Assembly (NCBI GenBank): GCA_963932465.1
Contig: OZ010792.1
Location: 16,199,701 to 16,263,700 of the forward strand
Source of the DNA: Maratus speciosus
Taxonomy: Eukaryota; Arthropoda; Arachnida; Araneae; Salticidae
Reading direction: 5' to 3'
Length of the DNA stretch: 64,000 nucleotides
Shown here piece by piece: positions 42,864 to 53,353 of this stretch. Under the pieces are notes generated by a model. The model was not told the origin of the DNA. It saw nothing but the letters and a program-made list of their open reading frames with translations, and did no database searches. The translations under genes and the position numbers were made by a program. How positions within the stretch are numbered: the stretch's first letter is position 1; every line of letters begins with the position of its first letter.

Positions 42864-43067
42864 GGCTAATTCCATGGGTCTTTGTAGTGTAAGTCACACA
42901 GCTGATTTCTGGTCACCGTTATATTCAAAAAGTTTTCTTAGCTTCATTCAATTAATGAGATATGTCCGATAAAATAAGTCAAATTTTCAGTTTTAAAATT
43001 CTGGTAGCGAACATTATATAAATTTGAAACCATGTGACTTACACTACAAGTACGCATGGAATTAGCC
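42864..43067. mobile_element. GGCTA-ended MITE, second copy
   Basis: GGCTAATTCCATGGGTC... and ...GCATGGAATTAGCC, flanked by ATTG on both sides, with TTTGTAGTGTAAGTCA mirrored by TGACTTACACTACAA. Family of 7191-7397. It directly abuts the end of the 1.1-kb palindrome. Confidence 0.85.
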
Positions 43068-43129
43068 ATTGATAAACCTTTCAGAGAATCATGTATATTT
43101 TTTTCGAAACAAAATAAAAAATCGCGCCT

Positions 43130-44010
43130 TTAATGGTTAAATTAAATTAAGTTAATGAATCTGTTGTTAATAAGTCTTTTTTTTTCTCTTTTTACATTTG
43201 ATTTCCACACTTTATTAACAAATTTGTTTTTAAAAGTAGCTCATTATTTTATAATTTTCTTTTGTTATGTACGCAAACTCTGTGACTTTGGGTCTATACT
43301 AAACTAAACCTGTGACTGAGACCTAAACCTGATCCATGAAGTATCAGGGGTCTACTGTGCCCAATTCTGTATATTTGACCCTGGTCCCCGAGGTGCTATG
43401 CAGCATATGCCCCGGCCAGGTTGTCAACCCAACGCGACACCCTCCGTGTTTAGTTCCCAAACAACCTTGGTACTCATTTTATCGACCCCGAAGGGATGAA
43501 AGTTTGAGTGAACCTTGCCCAGCCGGGAGCAGAACTCGCGACTATGTAGCGTGGCAGACAGGCGTGCTGACCACTGCGCTGCTGGGCTTCTTGCGTCTAT
43601 ACTATCAGTATTAAATTATGAGATTAATGTTTCCAATTATTGCTTTATATTAAATTAATTTAATTTAATTTAACGACTTTCATTTATTGAATCATTTTTC
43701 AAGAAGTCTTTTTTTTCCCTCTTTTTATATTGGATTTCAATAAATGGCTCACTTTATTAACCATTTTTTTTTTTTTAAATCGCTCATTATTTTATAATTT
43801 TCTTTTGTTTTGCAAACAAAATCTGTGAGTTAATCTATGCTGTTATTCAATTCTAAGGTTAATGTATTCATTAAATGTTTTAAATTAAATATTAATTTAA
43901 TTTAATGATTTTTGTTTAATGAAACTTCAACAGATCTTTTTTTTATTTGATTTAAATAAGCAGCTCACATTATTAACCATTTTTTTAATCGTTTACTACT
44001 TTATATACAC
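43130..44010. repeat. Tandem triplication, about 220-250 bp units
   Basis: Three degenerate copies (about 43145-43300, 43660-43850, 43900-44010) each run AAGTCTTTTTTTTTC, GATTT..A, CAC..TATTAAC.A and CTCATTATTTTATAATTTTC. The SINE at 43302-43594 split the first copy. Confidence 0.7.
43302..43594 (-). mobile_element. tRNA-derived SINE with 10-bp TSD
   Basis: Flanked by GTCTATACTA (43292-43301, 43595-43604). The minus strand begins with a 71-nt tRNA-like head (43587 down to 43517) that has a perfect 7-bp acceptor-like stem GCCCAGC/GCTGGGC, an A-box-like AGTGGTCAGCACG and a decayed B-box GCGAGTTCTGC. The body holds TCATCCCTTCGGGGTCGATA and AAATGAGTACC, wording that I recall from SINE central domains of molluscs and other invertebrates. 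The GC-rich ORF at 43336-43614 is a by-product. Confidence 0.85.
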
Positions 44011-45160
44011 ATTTTTTTTTTCTATTTCGTTGTGCCGCAATTTTTAAAACCTTTTCAGCACAATTTTCATCACACTGAATTTGTTGAAATATCCTTTAAT
44101 ATCATGGGGAAAAAATTTCCTTGCATTATGCTTAACTGTCACTCCAGATCTCATTCAACCGAAGAAAGATACACTTGAAGAAAAAAATTACTGACTATTG
44201 AAAATCTGTTGTTGTCTGCATTATGTAAATAAATACATTACGTTACAGGCTTAGATATGAAGCACCATTAGAGTCCAATGGATCACGTTAAATGTATACG
44301 GCTGTGTGTATCGGATGACACTGAACGTAATCGTTAATATATTAGATTTATCTTATTTTAGGTGTCTTCGTAATTATATAAATACGTAGCACCTATAGTC
44401 GTCGTCTGTCCGCATATAACAGCGCAAAAACTACCCAACAGAATGGTTTGAAATTTAATATATATAATCGTTGCAGAATTGTGTCGAGCCATTTCAAATT
44501 TTATGAAAATCGAATCAAAAATTAAAAAGATGATAATAAAAGTTTTCTCCATTCTATTAAATCCTATCATACGTAATTAATTCAATGGTAACATATGATA
44601 GGTAATGAATCTAATTTGCCATTTTGATGATGTCCTATTTCAGATAGATTCATATTATTTCCGTATTACTGAAATTAATACATACTATAATCGTAATAAA
44701 TTTTGTATTCATGCATTTTTGCACAAGAGTGCAATAGCTATTGCATAAAGATCTGAATATGTATAAAACTAGTTATAGTACGAACGTAGCTCACTTGCCA
44801 CTTTTGACGAACAGTTTGTGAATTGTTCCCATTAATGAAGTGATTTATGTTTTATGAAAGTTCATTTGAACGCATTTGAACTAAATGTGAAAACTGAAAT
44901 TTCATACTTAATATCAAAAAATTCATATCATATTATTTGTAAATGAAAATGTTTTAAATACTAAAAAGTGACATACATTAAGAATCCTTAAGGGGACAAT
45001 GGACTTTCAAAATCACGAAATTAGATTAAAAAATCGATTTTTTTTAATTTGGGAAATTATGAAAGTATCTGCTCAATTTTATCTTATGCAAAAGTGTTTT
45101 TTCAGTTCCCACGCATCTTTGCAGAGAATTAAGCTTTTATATTTGTAAAAATTGTATATA
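44011..45160. other. Non-coding; degenerate repeats
   Basis: About 44080-44230 is weakly similar to R2 (33950-34170). 44385-44430 (GCACCTATAGTCGTCGTCTG and on) resembles the opening of Helitron-like repeats, but no terminus was found. No gene. Confidence 0.35.
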
Positions 45161-45164
45161 ATTA

Positions 45165-45231
45165 CAGTAGAATCTCTTTTACACGAAACTCTTTTAACCG
45201 AAACTCTTGGTTAACCGAAATCCATTTTTAA

Positions 45232-45266
<35 letters not shown>

Positions 45267-45819
45267 TATCATATTCCTTGCGTGCAAAATTCATTTTAAA
45301 AGCTTTTTTTTTTTTTTTTTTAACTATCACATTCCTTGTGTGAAAGCAATCCTTTCCTAACTACAAGTACATATAAATATTTTCGAACCGCTTTCTTAGA
45401 GTTCCTTTGAATTTAACTTGAGCTCCCGTAAGCTGCGGAGTGGAACGAAAAAAACGAACAAATGAGCAATTCTACAATGAGCAAGAAGCTTTTGAAATGC
45501 ATTGAAAAAGGTTTGCCATGGCTGGAGCAGCAGAAAGACTGTGAGACTGGTGAACTAATAATATTAAAAACTCCGTGACAGAGCTTCAAAGCAAAGGTAA
45601 TCGAAGCTGCGACAAACAAAACATTTTTTCAAACCCTTGTGAAATATGTAAAATGTAGTTAATTTCAAAATTACGATTTGGGTAATTTATTTTTGTTTCT
45701 ATTTTGCTATTGTTTTATTTTTATTAAGCACTTTTTGCCATAATAATCGATTATCCGACAGTTTGGACTTTCCGAAAGATGGTCAGTCCAAATTACTTCG
45801 GATAATTGAGGTTCTACTG
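45165..45819 (+). mobile_element. Tigger/pogo-type element, internally deleted
   Basis: CAGTAGAATCTCTTTTACAC and ...GAGGTTCTACTG are inverted ends, with TA on both sides (45163-45164, 45820-45821). CAGTAGAACCTC is a common pogo/Tigger terminus. Contains long poly-T tracts and the C-terminal transposase remnant. Confidence 0.85.
45473..45600 (+). pseudogene. Tigger/pogo transposase C-terminal relic
   Basis: KLLKCIEKGLPWLEQQKDCE, then TGELIILKTP, a stop, and SFKAKVIEA. The pattern L-x-W-(L/F)-E-Q-Q...D...E-L-(L/I)-L-L-K is typical of the end of Tigger/jerky-type (DDE_1) transposases. The catalytic domain is absent and a stop is present. Family call rests on motif plus matching TIRs. Confidence 0.6.
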
Positions 45820-45830
45820 TATTCAGTTTT

Positions 45831-46401
45831 TTAACCCATTAAGTGCTTATAGGGATTTTCAACATGTTGCTGAAAAACGTTGTCCACCACAAATTTTAAA
45901 AGATAATCTTCACTTTATTTAATAATGAATGTTTCTATTTCTGAATAAGTATTATTATTATTTTTTTTAAATAGTGGTAGTTTGATGGTTAATTTAAGAA
46001 TGCGCATTTATTTTTACCGTTACCTTCTGTACAATAATAAATAAATGTTAGCAAAAAAAAAAGTTGCATTTCAGTTGCATTTCAGTGTTGCAAGATTTGT
46101 GTATATAAAAATATATAGCTACTTTTTTTAGAAAATACAAAGCATAATTATAAAAAAAAAAATAAAAAATCTGCTTATAGATATACATCCAGATAACTTT
46201 TAAAGTTCGTGCCAACTTTCATTGTAATATATAAAAGTATATCATAAATAAATATTACTATAATTTATGCAAAAGAAATGCGCATAGGGCATTTTCAAAT
46301 ATGACAATTATTCGTTATTTTAAAGGTTTAAAAATTGAATAATTTAAAACTTTTTATTATTTTAACACCAAATTTTGAATAGAACTATTTGAGCTTGCCA
46401 T
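45831..46401. other. Non-coding; one TTAACCC end only
   Basis: TTAACCCATTAAGTGCTTAT at 45831 looks like the left end of a TTAA MITE, and CCACCACAAATTTTAAAAGA follows, but I found no matching right end. Rest is AT-rich. Confidence 0.4.
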
Positions 46402-46405
46402 TAAC

Positions 46406-46591
46406 CCCTTCGCGACGGGAGCATTTTACGAAATGTTTATTACTTTGCTACCGGTTTTAAAAAGCAGAAGTTTGTGCCTATTCAAATCGGGAAAATGCTC
46501 GGATTAAATAAGGCAAATTTTACTGGTGAGGATAAACGAGGATCCTTAGGCCTATTTCCGGCACGTATACGTGTCGCTCGTCCCCAAGGGG
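46406..46591. mobile_element. TTAA MITE (CCCCTTCGCGACG ends)
   Basis: TTAA (46402-46405), CCCCTTCGCGACGGGAGC; TCGCTCGTCCCCAAGGGG then TTAG. Family of 20254-20454. 186 bp. The ORF at 46474-46683 is incidental. Confidence 0.85.
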
Positions 46592-46738
46592 TTAGCAAGT
46601 TGGAAAATTTTCAAATGAATCCATTAAAAATTAAAATGGTTTGGTTTTTAATGTCAATTCGGTCAGGTAAAACTCACTTGTAAATGCGTTAAGAATTATG
46701 AATCAGATAAACGTTTGACTTCACTTGCAAATTATTTA

Positions 46739-46930
46739 CAGTGTTGCCAGTGGGTTACTTTTTTTTAAAATTCAGATTTCTTGATTGGCACCAATTTTTG
46801 AAACGGTAAAATACAATTTGTTTTCTCATTAATTAATATGTCATTAAATAAGGCACATTTTACCATTTCAAAAAAGTGGCGCCAATCATGAATCTGATTT
46901 TTAAAAAAAGTAGCCCATCTGGCAACACTG
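46739..46930. mobile_element. hAT-type MITE, 8-bp TSD ATTATTTA
   Basis: CAGTGTTGCCAGTGGGTTAC and AGTAGCCCATCTGGCAACACTG ends; perfect ATTATTTA duplication (46731-46738, 46931-46938). 192 bp. Interior TTGGCACCAATTTTTGAAAC matches the interior of TTAA and AGGTCTMC elements. Confidence 0.93.
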
Positions 46931-46938
46931 ATTATTTA

Positions 46939-47596
46939 TGGAATAATCCATAATTCTAAAATAGTTATTTATTTGTGTCGTAAAGGTTTCTAATAAAGGC
47001 ATATTTTCTCATTTTGGTATTATTTATTAAAATATTGCTGTTAAAGGTTTTGTAATTTTTCAATTGCTAATTGTTACAAACTTACAGCTTACGTTTTTGC
47101 ACAAATCTAAATGCTTTGACAGGTCTCTGATAATGATCTATATACCCGGTGAAGTAAAAGTTCGTTAAAACTTTAAAAACTCATCAAAAAGGAAGAAATT
47201 ATTATAAAGGCTCACAAAGTGGTCGGAATTTTTTTAAGATTTAAAAAAATAAATAAATAAAGGTTAAAAAATGACATCTGGAAGGCATTAACGTCCCGAA
47301 ACACAATGAACAAGGCAAGAATACGCTGTATTCATTTGTTCTTCCAATAACGAATATTCAACATGAACTCCAGAACATTCTACAACACAACCAGGTGCCG
47401 TAGTACCTGTTCATTTTGTTTCGCCTTCAGCTGCTCGATATTGCTTGATTTTAACACAATATTAAAAAGTTCTTGAGGTTGTAAATATTACTTTAAATTA
47501 AACAAAATTTGTGTGTAAATTGTACATATCGTTGTTTAAATATTACTTTAAATACTTTTAATGAAAAATAATTAGAAATTGGTTTGACCTTTTCAG
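46939..47596. other. Nothing recognised
   Basis: AT-rich; no termini or genes seen. Confidence 0.5.
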
Positions 47597-47820
47597 GCGC
47601 AATTTAAATTCAAAGGAACTCTAAAAAATCTAAAATATTTATATGTACTCGTAGTTCGGAAAGGACAGCTTGCACACAAAGAATATGATAGTTAAAAAAA
47701 AAAAAAAAACTTTCAAAGGAGATTTTGCACACAAGGAATGTGATATTAAAAGCTTTAAAAATGGATTTCGGTTATCGAGAGTTTCGTTTAAAATAGTTTC
47801 GGATATAAAAGGTTCTACTG
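47597..47820 (-). mobile_element. Tigger-type element fragment
   Basis: Inverse of 45165-45417: AATTCAAAGGAACTCT, TATTTATATGTACT, GCACACAAGGAATGTGATAT and TATAAAAGGTTCTACTG. Only one terminus is present. Confidence 0.8.
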
Positions 47821-47821
47821 A

Positions 47822-48710
47822 ATTTATCGATATATCAATACAATGAAAAATATTCGTATTAGTAATATTTTGCAAAGTTAGAACTGTTATTTTCGAAAAT
47901 TATACCTTCTGTTGTCCTGCTGATGAAATAAATTTATTAAAATATACCGGAAAAAGAGAAATGTAGAACGTTTGGCAGTATATGTTTACTGTTAGAAAAA
48001 GTCTTTTTTAATCTGAAATTCAACATTTTTTTTACCAAAATCCATAAGCTTTTTAAGAATATTGTCCAAAGCGATATAAGTAAGCGTCCTATCTTAAATG
48101 GGAGAAATAACCGCAAGATTAAAAGCGAGGTCACATCAATCAAGGTCATGCGCCACGTAGCGGATGGAGTGTGAACTACAGGAACTACCTAACTGTTTTC
48201 TTACTCCCACCACTAAAATTGTAAAGTTTTTGTCACCTTGATTAATAACTGAAGTACCTTTGATAAGGCGAAGGAAACTTCGTAATGTCAAGTGCATCTG
48301 GATGCCCCTCTCGCTACGCCATTATTTTGCATTAAATGTGGTAAACAAATTTCATTTCCATGAGTGAGTAAAGATTTAAAAAATATGCGCCACACTAAAA
48401 GCCCGCGTATGTGAATTATCACTCCGTCCACAAAGTGGAGCAACTGTGTTAATTTACAACTGATTCCAGCATTAAGTTTGTTCGCTTACTTATAACGCTT
48501 TGATATTGTCATTCGTTTATAAATCAGTAAAATGTTTCTAACAATGTATGTACACTGTATTGTGCTGAAAATTCAAATGTATCTTAGAATACGAGAATGC
48601 ATATATTGATCATTTGAAATAAAAGTAGATCCAGCACGAGTATAGTTTTTGTGTTCACACTCATTAATTTTTCTTTTAACTAATCAAAATCTTGGGTAAT
48701 CTTTATAGTT
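47822..48710. other. Nothing recognised
   Basis: Slightly higher GC near 48120-48330 but no credible ORF or repeat signature. Confidence 0.45.
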
Positions 48711-48711
48711 C

Positions 48712-48887
48712 ATAAAATGATGAAATGATTATCTGACACCAGAATTTACAAACTAATTTCTTAGAAGATAAAAACATGTTTTTCTAACTTTTTATTATAA
48801 AAACAAAATTTTATTAAAATATTCTTCGTGCCGTTTGTCAATTTGGAATTAGGTGGTCACGCTGTGTCACCACCGCTCTTGAAAAGG
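48712..48887. mobile_element. TTAA MITE, left end lost
   Basis: AAAATGATGAAATGATTATC, TGACACCAGAATTTACAAAC and CACCGCTCTTGAAAAGG then TTAA (48888-48891) match the family of 20000 and 24021. The left terminus is not recognisable. Confidence 0.7.
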
Positions 48888-49055
48888 TTAATTGAGACGT
48901 ACTAATTAAGGATTAAAAGGTGATTTGACGTACATGTGTTGCGTGCAGGATTATTAAAAGTATATTCGATATATCCAGTTAATATTACATGCATATATTC
49001 TTAAAATATTGTACTTTAACATCAACCTTAAATAATAATCAAATTTACAGATTAA

Positions 49056-49565
49056 CCCTTAAATGCCTGATTTTTCAAAAATCATTGTAATAATGTTTTT
49101 CGGCTTTCATTTTTTAAATAAATCATGGGAAAAATACTTAAAAAAATCATATTTTGTTTTATGTATAGTTTACGGCTAAAAAACAGTTTGTTACTAATTG
49201 GCAATACTGGCGTTTAATTGAAAAAATAATTTCCCTTGATAAAATTCTATAATATTAAACACACAAGAATTTTAAGAACTACAATAAGAAATAAATTTTA
49301 ATTGCTCACTGCAGGTCAAAGTAGGGTATTTCGCAAGCTTCTAAACAAAACAAAAAGAACAAGTAGCAACAATTGAAAAAATAAATCAATCTTTATTCTT
49401 AAACTGCACAATTGTTGCCATCTACATGTTGAAAGTCGGTTTAATAATATCTTCAAAATATATTTTATTGGCACCATTAGGCATCAGAGCTCCAATATTA
49501 TTCTAATAGCATTTTGGAGCCTAAATTGTGTATGTTGCGGAAAAGCAACACCAGGCATTTAAGGG
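49056..49565. mobile_element. TTAA element, 510 bp
   Basis: TTAA (49052-49055), CCCTTAAATGCCTG; CAGGCATTTAAGGG, TTAA (49566-49569). Perfect ends. Longer than the other TTAA MITEs, and no ORF inside. Confidence 0.9.
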
Positions 49566-49692
49566 TTAAATTATTTTTTCAGGCAATTAAATAATAAAAT
49601 TCAAAAATTATAAAATTTCATTAAAAATTAATAAATAAATATATTACAGATACTTACTTAAAATTAGGTAGAGATTATAAAAATATATAACT

Positions 49693-52385
49693 ACTAGCAG
49701 GCCCGCCCGGCGTTGCCCGGGGTTTGTAAATAATAACCTTAAATAAAACTTAAGTTTATATGAATTTATATCTTTGGAAATTCTTTGAAAGAACCTAATT
49801 TCGGAGGCCCCATTGAATTCCGTAGCGCGTAATGTGTTCCCATCAAACTACTTTCCGAACGAACCCGTAATCTAGATCCTCACAACCTATGGCAGCGTTT
49901 ACCGGAGATAATCGAAAACCAAGTTGAGTGAGCCAAACCTCGTAGGAATCAAGCCCACAGAATAAATAAAATGCACTATTAATGTTAGAAAATGTTGGTA
50001 ACTAAAGTCTAAGATAAAATTTCATAATACAGAAAGTAGATGAATTATAATCTAAGTTGAAGGCAGCAAATCCCGTTGAAATTGAGCCCTTAAACCCGAG
50101 GATATAATGCGCCACCAAGAGGTGAAAGATGCCTCCTTACCTTTTAAATTTCATGAATTACTATTAACATTAACATGATATTTAAAAAACGGATGAAATC
50201 CCTTATCTAAAGTTATCTTTAAAGTAACGCGATTTTTTAATTTACGGCTGTAATGAGTAGACGTCAGTTAATGCTGAAAAAGGAGATTAATGTTCGAAAA
50301 AGGTGGTAGCTGACGTATAAAAAAAGACCGGTCCCTAGGTGCCAGGGTCTTAACTGCAATGTAATTGGGTATAAGAAAACTTTTTTGAGGTTTTAAAGTA
50401 GCTGAAAGAAGCTAAAACTATGTTAAAGAAATTTGCAATAGATAGTTTTTAAAAAAGCTGCAACAAAGGACCCAAGAAGACGGTTTAAGATTGGTGGTAG
50501 CTAAAGTCTACATTTTTCTTTTTTTTTTTTGGTTCATGTAATAGCTGGAGAACTTAAGAAGTTGTTAGAAGAAAAAAAGCTCCAGAATCGGACAATTTTT
50601 AAGGGAGCTATTACAGGGGGCCCAAAACGGCCCCCTTTAATGTTCAGAGCAGGGCCCTAACATGAAAACATGTTTAAATGTTTTAGTAGTTAGCGTTTTA
50701 GATCTTAAATTAGTCAAAATTAATCAAAGGGTATGAAATAATCATTAGAATAATATTTTAAAGAAATGCGCAAAAATGGAGTAAATGCTTAAAAAGGGAC
50801 CCTAGAGCCCAATAAAAATATGAGGGTGTTGGTCTAGGGGTAAGAGTCCAAGACTCAATTTTAAAATTATGCAATGAAAAGGAGAGAAAATTAGGGTGTA
50901 AAAAATGCATAGTACACAAAAAGTTCAAGTGTCCCAGCATCGGGCCCTACAGGATCTAAGGTGCCTCAGAATCTTAACTGGAATATAGAAACGGGAGAAA
51001 AACGAAATGGAAAAATGGTTCCAAAAATGAAGATCGGATTAAGAGGGGCAATTTATTAATAATTTATGATGCAAAAGCTTCAAGGGGCCTTGTACCGGGC
51101 CCCAAGGGGGAATGGACTTAAGTGGCATGTAGTTTGGTATAAATACACTTTTTAGTAGTTTTTAATGTAATCTGAGGACGATAAAACTATAGTAAAGAAA
51201 ATTGAAAAGAAAATATGGTAAAGAAATTCGGATCATTTTAAAAGAAGATGCACCAAGGGCCCCAAGAAGACGATTTATATTCAAAATTGGTGGTAGTTGA
51301 AGTCTGAAATATTTTTATGTCGTTCATGTAATAGCTGGAGAACCTAAGATGTTGTTAGAAAAGTAAAGCTAGTGAATCGGATTATTTTTAAGGGATCATT
51401 AGAATATAATTTAAAAGAAATGTGCAAAAAAGATTGGGGGAAATGCTTAAAAAAGGGCCCTAGGGCCCCAATAAAAATATGTGAGTGTTGGTCTAAGGAG
51501 AAGAGTTCAGACTCAACATTAAAATTACGCACTGCGAAGGTGAGAAAAATAGGGTGTGAAAAACGCATGGCGCACAAAAAATTTAATGGTCCCTGGACCG
51601 GGCCCTACGGGACCCTAGACGGGCCCATGGTCTTAACTGGTATGTAGAAACAGGAAAATAACTAAATGGAGAATATATCCAAAAATGAAGATGGGATAAA
51701 CAGGAAGCAATTTATTAAAAATTTAGTGCACTAAAACTTCAAGGTGCACTGTACCGGGCACCTTGCAAGGGTGCCAGGGTCTTAAGTGAAATGTAGAAAT
51801 GGGGCAGAAACAGAAAGGAGAATTCATCCCAAAAACGACGAAGATCGGATAAAAAGAAGAATGTTATTAACAATTTAGTGCACTAAAACTTCAAGGGCGC
51901 CTGGACCGGGCCCCTTGCAAGTTTGCCAGGGTTTTAACTGAAATGCAGAAATGGGGTAGAAACTGAAAGGAGAATTCACCCCAAAAACGAAGAAAATCGC
52001 ATGGAAAAGAGGCATGTTTTTAACAATTTAGTGCATTAAAACTTCAAGGGGGCCTGTACTGGGCTCCTTGTCAGGGATCCAGGGTCTTAACTGAAAATGT
52101 AGAAATGGGGTAGGGACTGAAAGGAGAATTCACCCCGAAAACGAAGAAAATCGCATAGAAAAGAGGCATGTTATTAACAATTTAGTGCATTAAAACTTCA
52201 AAGGGCCTATACTAGGCCCCTTGTCAGGGATCCAGGGTCTTAACTGAAAATGTAGAAATGGGGTAGGGGCTGAAAGGAGAATTCACCCCGAAAACGAAGA
52301 AAATCGGATAGAAGAGAGGCATGTTATTAACAATTTAGAGCACTAAAACTTCAAGGGGCCCTGTACTGGGCCCTTTGACAGGATA
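49693..52385 (-). mobile_element. Helitron-like element E with tandem repeats
   Basis: Begins ACTAGCAGGCCCGCCCGGCG; the minus-strand reading ends in a GC-rich hairpin (CCCGG/CCGGG) and CTAGT. Two divergent higher-order copies about 664 bp apart (near 50745 and 51409; both AATGCTTAAAAAGGG and CCCAATAAAAATATG) are followed by five units of about 153 bp keyed by ACTTCAAGG (51736, 51888, 52041, 52194, 52348) with GGGCCC-rich cores. Non-coding. Confidence 0.7.
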
Positions 52386-52690
52386 AAATGACGTCATTCG
52401 TATCCTCTGAAGATTCCTGATTTACGATCCAGTCTTAAACAGTATCGTCACTATTGCTGAATAATACACAAATGTAAGAAACTCGACAAAAAAAAGCTGT
52501 CTCATGATTTATATGCTTTCATTTGTTTGTAATATAGATAATTAAATTAAATATAGTTTATAATAGCTCCATGTTTTATCAGAAAACATTCTTTATATTT
52601 TTTCAAATTACCACGTATTTTCATTACATTTTTTTTTCAGCAGTTATGGTAAAATGGCAACAAAAAGATATAATTACTATTTTCCACAGA
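52384..52690. repeat. Dispersed repeat family R1, partial copy
   Basis: AAAATGACGTCATTCGTATC, CCAGTCTTAAA and TTTTTTTCAGCAGTTATGGT then AAAATGGCAACAAAAAGATA parallel 1187-1360 with a different middle. Confidence 0.5.
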
Positions 52691-53046
52691 GTAATGAGAA
52701 AGAATAGAGATGAAGTGTGGTAGCTGGAGATAACGCCAAAAAATGTAACCCTAAAATCCGCTGCGTTCGCCCCAAACACAATTACGCGCTTTCGCAAAAA
52801 AAGAAAAACGGGTAAAAAGTTTCAGGAGAGGTAGAATACACCTAGACGACTGGAAATCAGATAGCAATGCATGGTCAGAAACGCTTTCCTAGCGCGGTAA
52901 TGACGACATAAAGCACAAGAAAGCACGGGCAAGAACAGAGTGAAAAAGCACGTTTATTATTCTTAGTATAGCAAAAAACGAAAATAAGAACAAAAAGAGA
53001 GACAACGATCGTCATCAAGCATAATGTTCGAAATTACGACCCCGGG
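52691..53046. other. Unassigned GC-richer stretch
   Basis: Higher GC than neighbours (for example GCGTTCGCCCC, CGCGCTTTCGC) with no ORF over 60 codons. Could be a piece of an LTR or UTR in reverse orientation; nothing proves it. Confidence 0.3.
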
Positions 53047-53350
53047 CGCTGCCTTCGAAATACTCAAGGCCAGTGGACACGAGTGCGACGTCATCACTAA
53101 TCGAGCGGCTTCTCACCGGTGTCGGAATTCACACCGGAAAATTTTCAATAGCAATTTTCTTTTATTTGTGGAATATCTATCATCTTACAAAACAATAGTA
53201 ACTATTTAAACTTAATGGTGAGAATTCGGAAACCCTAAATAAAATTTCAGTCAGATGAGGAATGCCACAGTGTTGCCGTATCTGGGATTTTTTATTGGGG
53301 TATTCCAAATTCTCACCAGTAAGTTTAAATAGTTATTATTGTTTTATAAG
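53047..53350. mobile_element. Foldback element G, copy 2, truncated
   Basis: CGCTGCCTTCGAAATACTCA, GGACACGAGTGCGACGTCAT, CTTCTCACCGG and AATTCACACCGG match 19154 onward, through TAGTTATTATTGTTTTATAA. Then element F begins and the right arm is missing. Confidence 0.85.
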
Positions 53351-53353
53351 ATT

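Noticed and set aside
43517..43587. Functional tRNA gene
   Set aside because: Acceptor-like stem is perfect, but B-box and T-arm are decayed and it continues into a SINE body with flanking duplication.
43336..43614. 92-codon GC-rich ORF with SRTRDYVAWQ
   Set aside because: Lies within a tRNA-derived SINE; such readings recur wherever the SINE does.
50000..52380. Coding region with GGGCCC-rich blocks
   Set aside because: The GC blocks are parts of a 153-bp tandem repeat; no open frame persists across units.
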